From NCBI RefSeq assembly GCF_002101735.1, contig NZ_LQPE01000016.1:1-58610 (forward strand): a DNA stretch of 58,610 bases, in the 5' to 3' direction. Each line of letters opens with the position of its first letter. The first letter of the stretch is position 1. The notes beneath the pieces are model-generated. The model had not been told where the DNA came from. It did not search any database and was given only the letters and a program-made list of their open reading frames with translations. A program made the position numbers and the translations under genes. Of the stretch, positions 23,410-33,674 are shown piece by piece. The stretch comes from Mycobacterium kyorinense (GTDB lineage Bacteria > Actinomycetota > Actinomycetes > Mycobacteriales > Mycobacteriaceae).

Positions 23410-25267
23410 TCGGGCCGTCCTTGTTGACGCCTTGCCCTGCCGCCGGGCTCTGGTAGACGATCCGGTTGTGCTTGTCACCGCCGGCGTCGACGTCGGCGCC
23501 CTTGACCAGCACGCCCGTCCAACCCAGCGCCCGCAGCTGCGGTTCGGCGTCGGTCCAGAACATGCCGGACAAGTCGGGCATCGTGAACTGGTTGCCCTTG
23601 GATACCTGTAGCTCGATCACCGAGTCCACCGGGACGGTGGCGTCGGCGGGCGGATTGGTGCCGACCACCTCGCCGGCCGGGCGGGAGCTGTCGACGGCGG
23701 CCTCGGTGAACTTGGTGAAGCCGTAGACCGTGAGGTTCTTTTGGGCGAGCTCGACGGTCTGCCCGGCGACGGCGGGAACCTGTTTGGTCGCCGGACCCGA
23801 CCCGACGATCACGGTGATTTCGTTGGTGATCGCCGACGTCTGGTTGGCCGGCGGGTTGGTCCCGATGACCCGGTCCTTCATGTCGGGGGTCGACGGCGAA
23901 TTGACTTGCTTGAACCGCCCGAATCCGGCGGCCTTCAACTTCTTCACCGCCGACGCGTAGCTCAGCGACGACACGTCGGGCACCTCACGCTGCTCCGGTC
24001 CGGTGGAGACGTTGAGGGTGATCTCGTCGCCGGCACCCACCGACGAGTTGGCGCCCGGATCGGTGCCGATGACATGGTCGGGCGGGACGGTCGAATCGGG
24101 CTTTTGCTGTGTGCGGGTCTTGAAGCCGCGGTTCTGCAGCGTCGCGATCGCATCGGCGGATGCCTGCCCCCGCACATCGGGCACCTGCACCTTGCGCATG
24201 TTGCCGCCGAACGTGTTGATCACGATCGTCACGATCACGGTCAGCACGGCCAGCACCGCCACCGCGATCAGCCAGCGGCCCACCGAACCGGCATTGCGGT
24301 CCCTGGCGAAGTCGAGTTGCTGGCGCGGCAGCGGGTCGGTCTGCGGCCCCACCGGCACGGTGGGATGCGACGCCAGCATCGACGTGCGCTCGGCATCGGT
24401 GAGCACCTTGGGCGCTTCGGGCTGCTCGCCGTTGTGCACCCGAATCAGGTCGGCGCGCATCTCGGCGGCGGTCTGGTAGCGGTTGTCCGGGTTCTTGGCC
24501 AGCGCCTTGAGCACCACGGCGTCGAGCTCCGGAGGAATGCCCTCGTGTCGCTGCGACGGCGGGACGGGGTCTTCGCGGACATGCTGATAGGCCACCGCGA
24601 CCGGCGAGTCGCCAACGAAAGGTGGCTCGCCGCAAAGGATTTCGTAGAGCACACAACCCAGCGAGTAGACGTCGGAGCGGGCGTCCACCGGCTCGCCGCG
24701 GGCCTGTTCGGGCGACAGGTACTGCGCCGTGCCGATCACCGCCGCGGTCTGGGTGACGCGGTTGCCGCCGCTGTCGGCGATCGCCCGGGCGATGCCGAAG
24801 TCCATCACCTTGACCGCGTTGTTGTTGCTGATCATGATGTTGGCCGGCTTGACGTCGCGGTGGATGATGCCGTGCTGGTGAGAGAAGTTCAGCGCCTGGC
24901 AGGCGTCGGCGATCACCTCGATGGCCCGCTTCGGCGGCATCGGGCCGTCGGTGTGCACGATGTCGCGCAGCGTGACCCCGTTGACGTACTCCATCACGAT
25001 GTACGGCAACGGCCCGGCGTCCGTCTCCGCCTCGCCGGTGTCGTACACCGCGACGATCGCCGGGTGGTTCAGCGCGGCCGCGTTTTGCGCCTCGCGCCGG
25101 AATCGCAGATAGAAGCTCGGGTCGCGGGCCAAATCCGCGCGCAACACCTTGACCGCGACGTCGCGGTGCAACCGGACGTCGCGGGCGAGGTGAACCTCGG
25201 ACATGCCGCCAAAGCCGAGGATTTCGCCCAGCTCGTAGCGGTCGGACAGGTGTTGCGGGGTGGTCAT
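23387..25267 (-). CDS. pknB: PknB transmembrane Ser/Thr protein kinase with four PASTA domains
   Basis: 626 aa. Kinase domain 1-275: glycine loop GFGGMSEVHLA, VAVKVLR lysine, catalytic HRDVKPAN, DFGIARA, activation loop TQTAAVIGTAQYLSPEQ with the two autophosphorylated Thr. One membrane helix (RWLIAVAVLAVLTVIVTIVIN) is followed by four extracellular PASTA repeats (starting near VQVPDVRGQ, REVPDVSSL, KQVPAVAGQ and FTMPDLSGM). It senses muropeptide/lipid II and phosphorylates CwlM, FhaA, MviN and Wag31. Its start overlaps the pknA stop by one base (TAATG). Last gene of the fhaB-pknB operon. Confidence 0.99.
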   Translation of the reverse strand: MTTPQHLSDRYELGEILGFGGMSEVHLARDVRLHRDVAVKVLRADLARDPSFYLRFRREAQNAAALNHPAIVAVYDTGEAETDAGPLPYIVMEYVNGVTLRDIVHTDGPMPPKRAIEVIADACQALNFSHQHGIIHRDVKPANIMISNNNAVKVMDFGIARAIADSGGNRVTQTAAVIGTAQYLSPEQARGEPVDARSDVYSLGCVLYEILCGEPPFVGDSPVAVAYQHVREDPVPPSQRHEGIPPELDAVVLKALAKNPDNRYQTAAEMRADLIRVHNGEQPEAPKVLTDAERTSMLASHPTVPVGPQTDPLPRQQLDFARDRNAGSVGRWLIAVAVLAVLTVIVTIVINTFGGNMRKVQVPDVRGQASADAIATLQNRGFKTRTQQKPDSTVPPDHVIGTDPGANSSVGAGDEITLNVSTGPEQREVPDVSSLSYASAVKKLKAAGFGRFKQVNSPSTPDMKDRVIGTNPPANQTSAITNEITVIVGSGPATKQVPAVAGQTVELAQKNLTVYGFTKFTEAAVDSSRPAGEVVGTNPPADATVPVDSVIELQVSKGNQFTMPDLSGMFWTDAEPQLRALGWTGVLVKGADVDAGGDKHNRIVYQSPAAGQGVNKDGPITLKFGQ

Positions 25268-26568
25268 TACCGTATCTCGTGTCGGTCCAGCGACGCGTAC
25301 GTCAACGCGACAGCCACCGGCTGCCCGTTTCGGTGTCCAGAATTACCGGTTACCCCGCGATCCGTCCAATTAGACGGCTGTACAGTCGACGAGCCCGCGT
25401 TACTCGGCGACTTGCTCGGTGTCCCGGTATCGGTGACCGTCGGCGCCGACGGCTGAGGCTGTGTGTTCTCGTCGCGAGAGTTGATGACGATGAGCACCGC
25501 GATGATGATCGCCAGCGCGCCCAGCACACCGGCCGCCCACAGCAGGGCACGCTGGCCCGACGAGAACGTGCGCCGCGGCGGCGGTGGCCGGTGCCCGCCC
25601 GTCGTCGGCCGTGATCGGCGCGCCGCCGGGGTCCGGCCGCTGGGGTTGGCGACGGCCCTTGCCTTGGCGCCGGACGGGATGGAGGCGGGGGTGGCTCGCC
25701 CGGGCGTCGCCGCCTGGTTGGGTCGCGGCGGCCGGCGGCCGGCGCGGACGGCGGCGACGGCGTCGGCGAACGGTCCACCGCTGCGGTAGCGCATGCCGGG
25801 ATTTTTGACCAGCGTGATCTCGATGAGTTCGCGCACGTTGGGCGGCAGCTCACTGGGCAGCGGCGGCGGCGGCTCCTTGATGTGCTTCATCGCCACCGTC
25901 AGCGCGCCGTCACCGGTGAAGGGTCGACGGCCCGAAACACATTCGTAGCCAACAACTCCCAGCGAGTAAACGTCACTGGCCGGCGTGGCGTCGTGGCCCA
26001 GCGCCTGCTCGGGGGCGATGTATTGGGCGGTGCCCATCACCATGCCGGTCTGGGTGACCGGTGCCGCGTCGACGGCCTTGGCGATACCGAAGTCGGTGAT
26101 CTTCACCTGACCGGTCGGGGTGATCAGGATGTTGCCCGGCTTGACGTCGCGGTGCACCAGCCCCGCGGCGTGCGCGACCTGCAGGGCCCGACCGGTCTGC
26201 TCGAGCAGGTCCAGCGCGTGGCGCAGCGACAGCTTGCCCATGCGCTTGAGGACGGAGTTGAGCGGCTCGCCGTTGACCAGCTCCATCACCAGGTAGGCGG
26301 TGCGGCCCTCGCCGTTCATCTGGGTTTCGCCGTAGTCGTGGACGCTGGCGATCCCGGGGTGGTTGAGCATCGCGGTGGTGCGTGCCTCGGCGCGGAACCG
26401 CTCGATGAATTCGGGGTCGGAGGAGAACTCGCTCTTGAGTACCTTGACCGCGACGCGGCGACCCAGCCGGCTGTCCACCGCCTCCCACACCTGGCCCATG
26501 CCGCCGGTGGCGATGAGGCGCTGCAGGCGATACCGGCCAGACAGCGTCACACCTACTCGCGGGCTCAT
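25267..26568 (-). CDS. pknA: PknA transmembrane Ser/Thr protein kinase
   Basis: 433 aa. Glycine loop [33 protein letters not shown] and activation segment [21 protein letters not shown] are intact. A Pro/Arg-rich juxtamembrane region (270-335) leads to one membrane helix ([23 protein letters not shown]) and a short extracellular tail with no PASTA domain. Essential regulator of growth and division in mycobacteria, acting with PknB on shared substrates. The start overlaps the pbpA stop by four bases (ATGA). Confidence 0.98.
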   Translation of the reverse strand: MSPRVGVTLSGRYRLQRLIATGGMGQVWEAVDSRLGRRVAVKVLKSEFSSDPEFIERFRAEARTTAMLNHPGIASVHDYGETQMNGEGRTAYLVMELVNGEPLNSVLKRMGKLSLRHALDLLEQTGRALQVAHAAGLVHRDVKPGNILITPTGQVKITDFGIAKAVDAAPVTQTGMVMGTAQYIAPEQALGHDATPASDVYSLGVVGYECVSGRRPFTGDGALTVAMKHIKEPPPPLPSELPPNVRELIEITLVKNPGMRYRSGGPFADAVAAVRAGRRPPRPNQAATPGRATPASIPSGAKARAVANPSGRTPAARRSRPTTGGHRPPPPRRTFSSGQRALLWAAGVLGALAIIIAVLIVINSRDENTQPQPSAPTVTDTGTPSKSPSNAGSSTVQPSNWTDRGVTGNSGHRNGQPVAVALTYASLDRHEIR

Positions 26569-28040
26569 GGTCCTCCCTGCAGCGCGGCCTCGATCACCGC
26601 CCGCCCGATCGGCGCGGCCAACGCGCCGCCGGTCGCGGACAGCCGGTCAGCGCCATCCTCCACCAGCACCGCAACCGCCACCTTCGGGGTCTGCGCGGGC
26701 GCGAAGGCGATGTACCACGCGTGCGGTGGAGTGTTGCGCGGGTCGGTGCCGTGCTCTGCGGTACCGGTCTTGGATGCGATCTGCACGCCGGGGATCGCCC
26801 CTTTCTGCTGTGTGACTTGCTCGGCGCCGACCATCAACTCTGTTAGCTTAGCCGCGACCTGCGGTGACACCGCACGGCGCTGTTCGTGCGGGGTGGCCCT
26901 GCTGATGTTGGCCAGGTCCGGCCCCTTGAGGCTATCGACGAGGTAGGGCCGCATGGTGACCCCGGCGTTGGCGATGGTCGCGGCCACCAGCGCGTTCTCC
27001 AACGGGGTCAGTGCGACATCCTTCTGCCCGATGCTCGACATGCCCAACGCGGCGGCGTCGGGGAGGGGGCCGAGGGTGGACTCGGCGACCTGCAGCGGAA
27101 TGGGGTCCGGCGCGGCGTCGAGGCCGAACGACTGCGCGGTACTGCGCAGGGCGTCGGCGCCGGTGAGCATGCCGAGCTGAACGAATGCGGTGTTGCATGA
27201 GTGGGCAAAGGCTTCGCGCAAGGACACCGTCGGCTCCTGGCCGCAGGACGTGCCGCCGTAATTCTCGAGCGTGGCGCTGCTGTCGGGCAGCGGAATCTTC
27301 GGTGCCGCGGTCAACTGCTCGTCCTCAGTGGCGCCGGACTGCAGCGCGGCGGCGGTGGTGATGACCTTGAAAGTCGAACCAGGAGGGTAGGTTTCGGCGA
27401 TCGCCCGGTTGGTCAGCGGGGAGGCGGGGTCGTCGCGCAACCGCTGCCAGGCCTGCGACTGTTCCTCGGCGTTGTGCGAGGCCAGCAGATTGGGGTCATA
27501 GGACGGCGACGACACCAGCGCCAGGATCTTGCCGGTGGACGGCTCCAGCGCGACCACCGCGCCCTTGCACGGACCACCGCAGCCTTGCTGGAGCGCGTCC
27601 CAGCCGGCCTGCTGGACGCGGGGGTTGATGGTGGTGTCGACGTTGCCGCCGCGGGGATCGCGGCCGGTGAAGAAGTCGGCCAGGCGACGGCCGAACAGCC
27701 GCTGGTCGGAGCCGTTGAGCAGCGGGTCTGCGGCGCGCTCGAGCCCGGTGCTGGAATAGCGCAGCGAATAGAAGCCGGTCACCGGCGCGTACACCGCCGG
27801 GTCGGGATAGACCCGCAGGAAGCGAAAGCGGTTGTCAGTGGCCACCGAATAGGCCAGCAGTTGCCCGCCGGCGGTGATCTGACCGCGTTGGCGCGAGTAC
27901 TCGTCGAGCAGAACCCGCTGGTTACGAGGGTCGGAGCGCAGCCCGTCCGCGGTGAACACCTGGGTGAGGGTGGCGTTGAACAGCAGCAAGACGATCAGCG
28001 CCATCACGGTCAGCGAGATCCGGCGCAGGGAGGTGTTCAT
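26565..28040 (-). CDS. pbpA: PbpA class B penicillin-binding protein (transpeptidase)
   Basis: 491 aa from the ATG giving [29 protein letters not shown], the N-terminal signal-anchor; the longer frame to 28193 has no support and would run into rodA. Transpeptidase motifs are STFK, SCN and KTGTAEHG. It cross-links septal and polar peptidoglycan with the SEDS partner RodA encoded upstream. The start overlaps the rodA stop (ATGA). Confidence 0.98.
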   Translation of the reverse strand: MNTSLRRISLTVMALIVLLLFNATLTQVFTADGLRSDPRNQRVLLDEYSRQRGQITAGGQLLAYSVATDNRFRFLRVYPDPAVYAPVTGFYSLRYSSTGLERAADPLLNGSDQRLFGRRLADFFTGRDPRGGNVDTTINPRVQQAGWDALQQGCGGPCKGAVVALEPSTGKILALVSSPSYDPNLLASHNAEEQSQAWQRLRDDPASPLTNRAIAETYPPGSTFKVITTAAALQSGATEDEQLTAAPKIPLPDSSATLENYGGTSCGQEPTVSLREAFAHSCNTAFVQLGMLTGADALRSTAQSFGLDAAPDPIPLQVAESTLGPLPDAAALGMSSIGQKDVALTPLENALVAATIANAGVTMRPYLVDSLKGPDLANISRATPHEQRRAVSPQVAAKLTELMVGAEQVTQQKGAIPGVQIASKTGTAEHGTDPRNTPPHAWYIAFAPAQTPKVAVAVLVEDGADRLSATGGALAAPIGRAVIEAALQGGP

Positions 28041-29476
28041 ACCCGCTCGATCACCTCGGTGCTGGCCGCCGCGATCGGCGACGTGTTGCGCGGCCGGGCC
28101 CGGAACGGGCGTCGTGCGGCGTGCGAGATGCGCACCACAATGGCCAGCAGCACATAGTTGGCCAAAAGCGACGAGCCGCCGTACGACATCCACGGCGTGG
28201 TCAGACCGGTCAGCGGAATCAGCTTGGTGACGCCGCCGACCACGATGAACAACTGGATGGCCAGCGTCGAGGACAGGCCCGCGGCCAGCAGCTTGCCGAA
28301 GCTGTCACGCACCGCGATCGCGGTGCGCATCCCGCGAATGATCACGATCGTGTACAGCATGAGAATGCCTGCCAGACCGACTAATCCGAGCTCTTCGCCG
28401 AATGCGGCGACGATGAAATCGGTGGACGCGGCGGGCACGGTATCGGGTTGTCCGTTGCCCAGCCCGGTCCCGAAGATGCCGCCGGTGGCGAAGCTGAACA
28501 ACGACTGCACCATCTGGTAGCCGTTGCCGTCCGGGTCGGCGAACGGGTCCAGCCACGTCTGGACCCGCACCCGCACGTGGTCGAAAACGTAGTAGGCCGC
28601 GACGCTTCCCAGCGCGAACAACGCCAGCCCGATGACGACCCAACTGAACCGCTGCGTGGCGAGATAAACCACGACCAAAAACGACGCGTACAGCAATAGC
28701 GAAGTGCCCAAGTCCTTTTCGAAGACCATCACCCCGACGGAGATGACCCAGGCCGCCAGCAAGGGCGCGAGGTCACGGGGGCGGGGCAGGTCCATGCCCA
28801 GGACGTGCTTGCCGGCGCTGGTGAACAGCCCCCGTTTGGCCACCAGCACGGCTGAAAAAAAGATGAGCAGCAGGATCTTGGAGAACTCGGCGGGCTGAAT
28901 CGAAAAGCCCGGCAACCGAATCCAGATTTTGGCGCCGTTCTGTTCGGAGAACGACGCCGGCAACATCGCGGGAATCGCCAACAACACCAGGCCGGCCAGC
29001 CCGCTGATGTAGCCATAGCGGGCCAGCTGCCGGTGATCCTTCAGCGAGCTCACCACCAACGCGAACGCGGCCACCCCCACCACCGTCCACAGCATCTGCT
29101 GGTTGGCGCTGGGGCCGCTGTGGTGGCCGGGGCTGGCGAGGTCGAGCCGGTGGATCATCACCAGACCCAGGCCGTTGAGCAGGGCCACCACCGGGAGCAG
29201 GAGCGGATCCGCGTAGGGGGCGAACCGCCGGATAGCCAGGTGTGCGCCGACGAAGACCGCCAGGAATGCGGCGGCGTAAGTCACCAAATCCCAACGCAAC
29301 CCGCGGTCCTGGTTGGCCTGGACGATCGTCAACGCCGCCGCAGTGATCACGGTGGCGAAGCACAGCAACAGCAGCTCGGAGTTGCGCCGAGTCGGAAGCG
29401 GAGGAGTTACTGCGACTGGCGGCTGCGGCGCCGTGCTCAATGCGCGCGTCGCCTCGTCGTCGCCGGCGCGGGTCAT
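28037..29476 (-). CDS. rodA: RodA/FtsW-type SEDS peptidoglycan glycosyltransferase
   Basis: 479 aa from the ATG that forms an ATGA overlap with the pstP stop; a longer frame to 29686 would lie inside pstP. It has about 12 membrane segments and the SEDS signatures QPAEFSKI, FEKDLGTSLLLY, the large loop with GNGYQMVQSLFSFATGGIFGTGLGNG, and PLTGLTTPWMSYGGSSLLANY. It polymerises lipid II with PbpA as partner. The C-terminus is cytoplasmic and basic. Confidence 0.98.
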   Translation of the reverse strand: MTRAGDDEATRALSTAPQPPVAVTPPLPTRRNSELLLLCFATVITAAALTIVQANQDRGLRWDLVTYAAAFLAVFVGAHLAIRRFAPYADPLLLPVVALLNGLGLVMIHRLDLASPGHHSGPSANQQMLWTVVGVAAFALVVSSLKDHRQLARYGYISGLAGLVLLAIPAMLPASFSEQNGAKIWIRLPGFSIQPAEFSKILLLIFFSAVLVAKRGLFTSAGKHVLGMDLPRPRDLAPLLAAWVISVGVMVFEKDLGTSLLLYASFLVVVYLATQRFSWVVIGLALFALGSVAAYYVFDHVRVRVQTWLDPFADPDGNGYQMVQSLFSFATGGIFGTGLGNGQPDTVPAASTDFIVAAFGEELGLVGLAGILMLYTIVIIRGMRTAIAVRDSFGKLLAAGLSSTLAIQLFIVVGGVTKLIPLTGLTTPWMSYGGSSLLANYVLLAIVVRISHAARRPFRARPRNTSPIAAASTEVIERV

Positions 29477-30954
29477 GCCGCCGCCCGGCAATCGGTTCCT
29501 GGCTCGGGCGGTGGCGGGGGAAGTGCAGTCACTGTGGGCGCGGTCGTCGTGGGCGACGGACCTTGCGCGGGTTCTTCGGGACCCGCCGTGCTGCTCGGCG
29601 GTGCGCCCGGTTCGGGTGTGCGGCTGGTGGGCGACGGGTTCTTTGGCGCAGTCGAGGGCGGCGAGGTAGCCCTTGGCGGCGGACACGGCGGCAGCAAGGA
29701 GCCGGCGGACAATTGATGAAGTTGCGCGATGGCGTCCTCGAGCGTGCCGGCGGGCAACCCGGCTGCGACCTGTGCGCGTTCGGACGGGCGCAGGTCGGAC
29801 AGTTTCATGGGCTGGCAGTTCAGCGTGCCCTTGGACTGGCCGTAGCTGATCTGCGACAGTTCGTTTCGGCCATTGAGACAGCCCACCAGATATGGCTCGT
29901 GCAGCGGAAAGCCCAGGATCGAACCCTGGATGCCGCGCATGATCGACACGTTGCCGTTGTAGGCGGCGACGTAATAGTTGCTGCGGATCACCGTGCGTCC
30001 GACCGCCAGCCCGGACAGGATCAGCAGCACCACCAGCGCGGCGCCGATCGCCATCCGCCGCCGCGACCGCCGCGGGCGCGGAAACGTATCTATTTGCGGC
30101 AGAACACGTTTGACGACGCTCTTGCGGGGATTGATGGCCGATGCCCGCCCGGCGGCAGTGTTGGGCCGGGTGAGTTGGTCCTGATCATCGAAGTCACCCG
30201 ATACCGCGCCGGCGATGATCGGCTGGGTCGGCCCGTAGTTGTCGTCAACGACGTCGGCGACCACGACCGTCACGTTGTCGGGTCCCCCGCCGCGCAGCGC
30301 CAGTTCGATCAGCCGGTCGGCGGCCTCGACCACGTCCGGAATCTTCAGCGCCTCGAGGATGGTCTCGTCGCTGACCGGATCGGACAGTCCGTCCGAGCAC
30401 AGCAGGTAACGGTCGCCGGCGTGCACCTCGCGCATGGTCAGTGTCGGCTCGACCTCGTGACCGGTCAGTGCCCGCATGATCAGGGAACGCTGCGGATGGC
30501 TGTGCGCCTCTTCGCGGGTGATGCGGCCCTCGTCGACCAGGGTTTGGACGAAGGTGTCGTCCTTGGTGATCTGCGTCAACTCGCCGTCGCGCAGCAGGTA
30601 TCCACGCGAGTCGCCGATGTGCACCAATCCAAGTCGGTTGCCCGCGAACAGGATTGCGGTAAGAGTGGTGCCCATTCCCTCGAGGTCGGGGTCCATCTCG
30701 ACCTGGGCCGCGATGGCCGAGTTGCCGGCGCGCACCGCGGCGTCGAGCTTGGCCAGCAGATCACCGCCCGGCTCGTCGTCGTCGAGGTGAGCCAGCGCGG
30801 CGATCACCAACTGCGAGGCCACTTCGCCGGCCGCGTGACCACCCATGCCGTCGGCCAGAGCCAACAACCGCGCGCCGGCATAGACGGAGTCTTCGTTGTT
30901 GGAGCGCACCAGGCCGACATCGCTGCGAGCCGCATAACGTAAGACCAGGGTCAC
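29473..30954 (-). CDS. pstP: PstP PP2C-type Ser/Thr phosphatase
   Basis: 493 aa from a GTG start that overlaps the fhaB stop (GTGA). The catalytic domain (1-235) has the metal-binding motifs RSNNEDS, ALADGMGGH, VHIGDSRGYL, CSDGLSD and GGGPDNVTVVV. A linker leads to one membrane helix (RMAIGAALVVLLILSGLAVGRTVI) and an extracellular domain ending in a Pro/Thr-rich stretch and CRAAA. It dephosphorylates PknA, PknB and their substrates, so the operon encodes both writer and eraser. Confidence 0.98.
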   Translation of the reverse strand: MTLVLRYAARSDVGLVRSNNEDSVYAGARLLALADGMGGHAAGEVASQLVIAALAHLDDDEPGGDLLAKLDAAVRAGNSAIAAQVEMDPDLEGMGTTLTAILFAGNRLGLVHIGDSRGYLLRDGELTQITKDDTFVQTLVDEGRITREEAHSHPQRSLIMRALTGHEVEPTLTMREVHAGDRYLLCSDGLSDPVSDETILEALKIPDVVEAADRLIELALRGGGPDNVTVVVADVVDDNYGPTQPIIAGAVSGDFDDQDQLTRPNTAAGRASAINPRKSVVKRVLPQIDTFPRPRRSRRRMAIGAALVVLLILSGLAVGRTVIRSNYYVAAYNGNVSIMRGIQGSILGFPLHEPYLVGCLNGRNELSQISYGQSKGTLNCQPMKLSDLRPSERAQVAAGLPAGTLEDAIAQLHQLSAGSLLPPCPPPRATSPPSTAPKNPSPTSRTPEPGAPPSSTAGPEEPAQGPSPTTTAPTVTALPPPPPEPGTDCRAAA

Positions 30955-31418
30955 GGGCGCAACTCGATTACCGTTTTGCCGATGCGAACCGGCGTGCCAA
31001 TGGGAACCCGTACCGCCGTCGTCACTTTCGCCCTGTCAAGGTAAGTACCGTTGGTCGATCCTAAGTCCTCGACGTACCATTCCGAGCCTCGCTGGGATAG
31101 CCGCGCGTGCCGCGTCGAAGCGTAGTCATCGGTGAGCACCAAGGTCGAATCGTCGGCCCGGCCGATCAGCACCGGTTGGCCGCTCAACGTGATCCGCGCG
31201 CCCACCAGTGAGCCCTCTGTCACCACCAGGTAGCGCGCGGTGGTCCGCCGCTGTCGCGACGGCAACAGGGTGCCGCGCAACGCCAAGCCCCGCCGCACCA
31301 TGACCGCGCCGGTCGGCGCGTAGATGTCAGTCCGCAGGATTCGCAACACCGACCAAATGAATAGCCATAGCAGCATCAAGAATCCGGCGCGCGTCAGCTG
31401 CAGTACCAATCCCTGCAT
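30951..31418 (-). CDS. fhaB: FhaB (FipA) membrane-anchored FHA domain protein
   Basis: 155 aa from the ATG giving MQGLVLQLTRAGFLMLLWLFIWSVLRIL, an N-terminal membrane anchor; the 22 upstream codons are low complexity. The C-terminal FHA domain has all phosphothreonine-binding residues: LIGRADDSTLVLTDDYASTRHARL and DLGSTNGTYLD. It is known as FipA, binding FtsZ and FtsQ under oxidative stress. First gene of the fhaB-pstP-rodA-pbpA-pknA-pknB operon. Confidence 0.97.
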   Translation of the reverse strand: MQGLVLQLTRAGFLMLLWLFIWSVLRILRTDIYAPTGAVMVRRGLALRGTLLPSRQRRTTARYLVVTEGSLVGARITLSGQPVLIGRADDSTLVLTDDYASTRHARLSQRGSEWYVEDLGSTNGTYLDRAKVTTAVRVPIGTPVRIGKTVIELRP

Positions 31419-31533
31419 CTGGCGTCCTCTCCGTCCTGGCATCGCTCGCTCCGCCCGCGACACCGAGCACATCAGCAACGTCACGATACTTGGACAGCGC
31501 TTGACGCGGGGTTAGCTTGGCCCGGCTGTGAGC

Positions 31534-33090
31534 TCAGTGAATATGGACGATGATCTCCGAGTGGCCCAGCCGGATCACGTCGCCGTCGGCAAGCTGCCAT
31601 TCCTGCACGGGCGCGTTGTTGACGGTGGTGCCGTTGGTGGAGTTGAGGTCGGAAAGTAGCGCGACCTGTCCGTCCCAGCGGATTTCCAGGTGCCGGCGCG
31701 ACACCCCGGTGTCGGGCAGCCGGAACTGTGCGTCCTGCCCGCGACCGATAATGTTGGCGCCCTCGCGCAGCTGGTAGGTCCGCCCGCTGCCGTCGTCAAG
31801 CTGCAACGTGACGGTGGTGCCGGTGGACCCGTAAGCACCCTGGCCGTAGGCGCCGTAGCCGCCGGCGCCCGCCTGGCCGTAGTCGTAGTCGCGGCCCGCG
31901 GGCTCGGCGTAACCTCCGGCGGCCGGGGCGTAGCCGCCACCGGCCGGACCGGCGTCCGGGTAGCGGCCGTAATCGGGTTGGCCGTAGTCCTGGCGCCCGT
32001 AACCCGGGGCGCCTTGGTAGCCCTGGTCGTAACCGCCCTGGTCCGGATACGGCGCGCGCTGGTCGGGCTGCGCGTAGCCGCCCTCGTCGGGGCGAGCCGG
32101 CCCGCGCCCGTAGTCGCCGTAATCGCCGTAACCCTGGCCGGCGGGTGGGCCGCCGTAGCCGCCTTGCCGATAGCCCGCGTCATAACCCTGGGCGCCGTAG
32201 CCACCGGCCGGGCGCTGCTCGTACGGCTGATAGCCACCGCCCTGCTCCGGGTAGCCGCCCTGCTCGGGGTAGCCACCCTGCTCCGGATAGCCCCGCTGAT
32301 CGGGGTAGCCGCCTTGGTCCTGGTAACCGCGCTGGTCCGGGTAACCGCCCTGCTCGGGGTAGCCGCGATGCTCTTGGTAGCCGCGCTGGTCTGGATAACC
32401 GCCTTGGTCGGGGTAGCCGCCCTGCTCGGGGTAGCCGCTCTGGTCCGGCTGCCTGGGCGGATAACCGTGCTGGTCCGGATAACCACCAGACTCCGCTGGA
32501 TACGGGCCCCGCGGATCCTGGCCGCCCCGGGGCTCGTCGGGGCCTCGCCCGTAGGGCTCGTCGTAGTAGTCATCACCGGGCCGCCCCTGCCCCTGGCCGC
32601 CGCGATAGCTCGAATTCTCAGTCATCGGTGGTACTCCTGGTTCTGCGCTGAACGCATGATCTGATTGTGGCGGGGCGAAATCAATGGCGGTCGGGTGGGG
32701 CTCCACGTCGGGGTTGACAGCGCCGCGGGCGCGGAACTGCCCGGTGTGCAGGTTCGACGACTGCTCGAACCGGACGACCACATCACCATACGTTTGCCAC
32801 CCCTGTTCGCCGATATATGCCGCCAAGTGCTTAGCGAAAGCGTTGGAAGTGAGAGCCGGGTCGGTGCCCACTTTCTGGTAGTCGTGCATACCGAGGGTAA
32901 TGATGTATTCGTTCGGAGCCAAAAGGTGATTACCCTGCAGCGGCCGAATACCGTCGGCCGCTTCCCGGCGCAGCATGGCCTCAAGCTCTTGCGGGACGAT
33001 CGAGCCGCCGAACATGCGGGCAAACGCATCGCCGACGGAGGCTTCGAGTTTGCGCTCGATGCGTTGAACTAGCCCCTTCTGGCTGCTCAT
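31534..33090 (-). CDS. fhaA: FhaA FHA-domain regulator of peptidoglycan synthesis
   Basis: 518 aa from the ATG giving MSSQKGLVQRIERKLEASVGDAF; a longer frame to 33207 is unsupported. The N-terminal DUF3662 domain (1-130) is followed by a long low-complexity linker of GYPDQ/GYPEQ repeats and other Gly/Tyr-rich sequence (about 185-410) and a C-terminal FHA domain (NIIGRGQDAQFRLPDTGVSRRHLEIRW, DLNSTNGTTVNNAPV) with complete phospho-Thr binding residues. FhaA binds phosphorylated MviN pseudokinase domain and restrains lipid II export. It is separated from fhaB by 115 bp and probably has its own promoter. Confidence 0.97.
   Translation of the reverse strand: MSSQKGLVQRIERKLEASVGDAFARMFGGSIVPQELEAMLRREAADGIRPLQGNHLLAPNEYIITLGMHDYQKVGTDPALTSNAFAKHLAAYIGEQGWQTYGDVVVRFEQSSNLHTGQFRARGAVNPDVEPHPTAIDFAPPQSDHAFSAEPGVPPMTENSSYRGGQGQGRPGDDYYDEPYGRGPDEPRGGQDPRGPYPAESGGYPDQHGYPPRQPDQSGYPEQGGYPDQGGYPDQRGYQEHRGYPEQGGYPDQRGYQDQGGYPDQRGYPEQGGYPEQGGYPEQGGGYQPYEQRPAGGYGAQGYDAGYRQGGYGGPPAGQGYGDYGDYGRGPARPDEGGYAQPDQRAPYPDQGGYDQGYQGAPGYGRQDYGQPDYGRYPDAGPAGGGYAPAAGGYAEPAGRDYDYGQAGAGGYGAYGQGAYGSTGTTVTLQLDDGSGRTYQLREGANIIGRGQDAQFRLPDTGVSRRHLEIRWDGQVALLSDLNSTNGTTVNNAPVQEWQLADGDVIRLGHSEIIVHIH
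32230..32485 (-). repeat. GYP[DE]Q-coding tandem repeat inside fhaA
   Basis: At least ten near-tandem units encoding GYPDQ, GYPEQ, GYQDQ or close variants, roughly 15-24 nt each. Such arrays are prone to length change by slippage, so linker length should vary among strains. Confidence 0.85.
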
Positions 33091-33325
33091 GTCAAGCGCT
33101 GCCTCACTCGTTTTCCTGCCTCGCCGCTGCAGGGCGGACGACCTCCCTCGCGTCGCATCACCCGTGTCCTTCCCAAATGGTATCGGGCCAGCGCAGCTCA
33201 GCGGCACCTTCAGAACTCTGAGAATCGCATCTCAGCAGCTCACGCCGATCGGACCATGCCCGTTCGGGGCACTGGCGCGATTGGGGAAGCCAACTATTAC
33301 AGTGGTAATCTCCACCGGTTGTTTA

Positions 33326-33411
33326 GGGCGAGTGGCGGAATGGCAGACGCGCTGGCTTCAGGTGCCAGTGTCCTTCGGGACGTGGGGGTTCAAGTCCCCC
33401 TTCGCCCACCA
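33326..33411 (+). tRNA. tRNA-Leu (anticodon CAG)
   Basis: Class II tRNA with acceptor GGGCGAG/TTCGCCC, anticodon loop CTTCAGGT, variable arm GTGTCCTTCGGGACGT and T-arm GGGGGTTCAAGTCCCCC. The 3' CCA is encoded (33409-33411), unlike the tRNA-Ile and tRNA-Ala in this window. It lies divergent from fhaA. tRNA-Leu genes are frequent integration sites, but no integrase or attachment repeat is visible nearby. Confidence 0.98.
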
Positions 33412-33674
33412 TCGTGACGAGGCCGGTCGTCGCGACCGAGGTGTCGCTGGATCGAATGTAAACGGCGCCAACGACTTCCAGAAAGCGGGCATGACGCCGC
33501 CACCAATCCGCTAGCCAGTTAAGCCGCTCCGACCGAGCGAAATCGCCCCCACCCTTGTATATGAGGACGCCCGCGGTATCAGATCCCGACTAGGGCTAAT
33601 CGGCCGAATCATTATGATGCTCGCTTACGAGCACGGTGGGGGGCCGATTCGAGTGCCAGCGGAAGGTGGAGTCA

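Noticed and set aside
23741..25456. 571-aa open frame antisense to pknB, and similar long frames opposite dnaA (8722-9918), pstP (29440-30942) and yidC (5795-7195)
   Set aside because: All mirror real conserved genes, lack ribosome-binding sites and show shadow amino-acid composition.
33326..33411. tRNA-Leu as phage or island attachment site
   Set aside because: No integrase, no second copy of the tRNA 3' end and no direct repeat seen in the following 5 kb.
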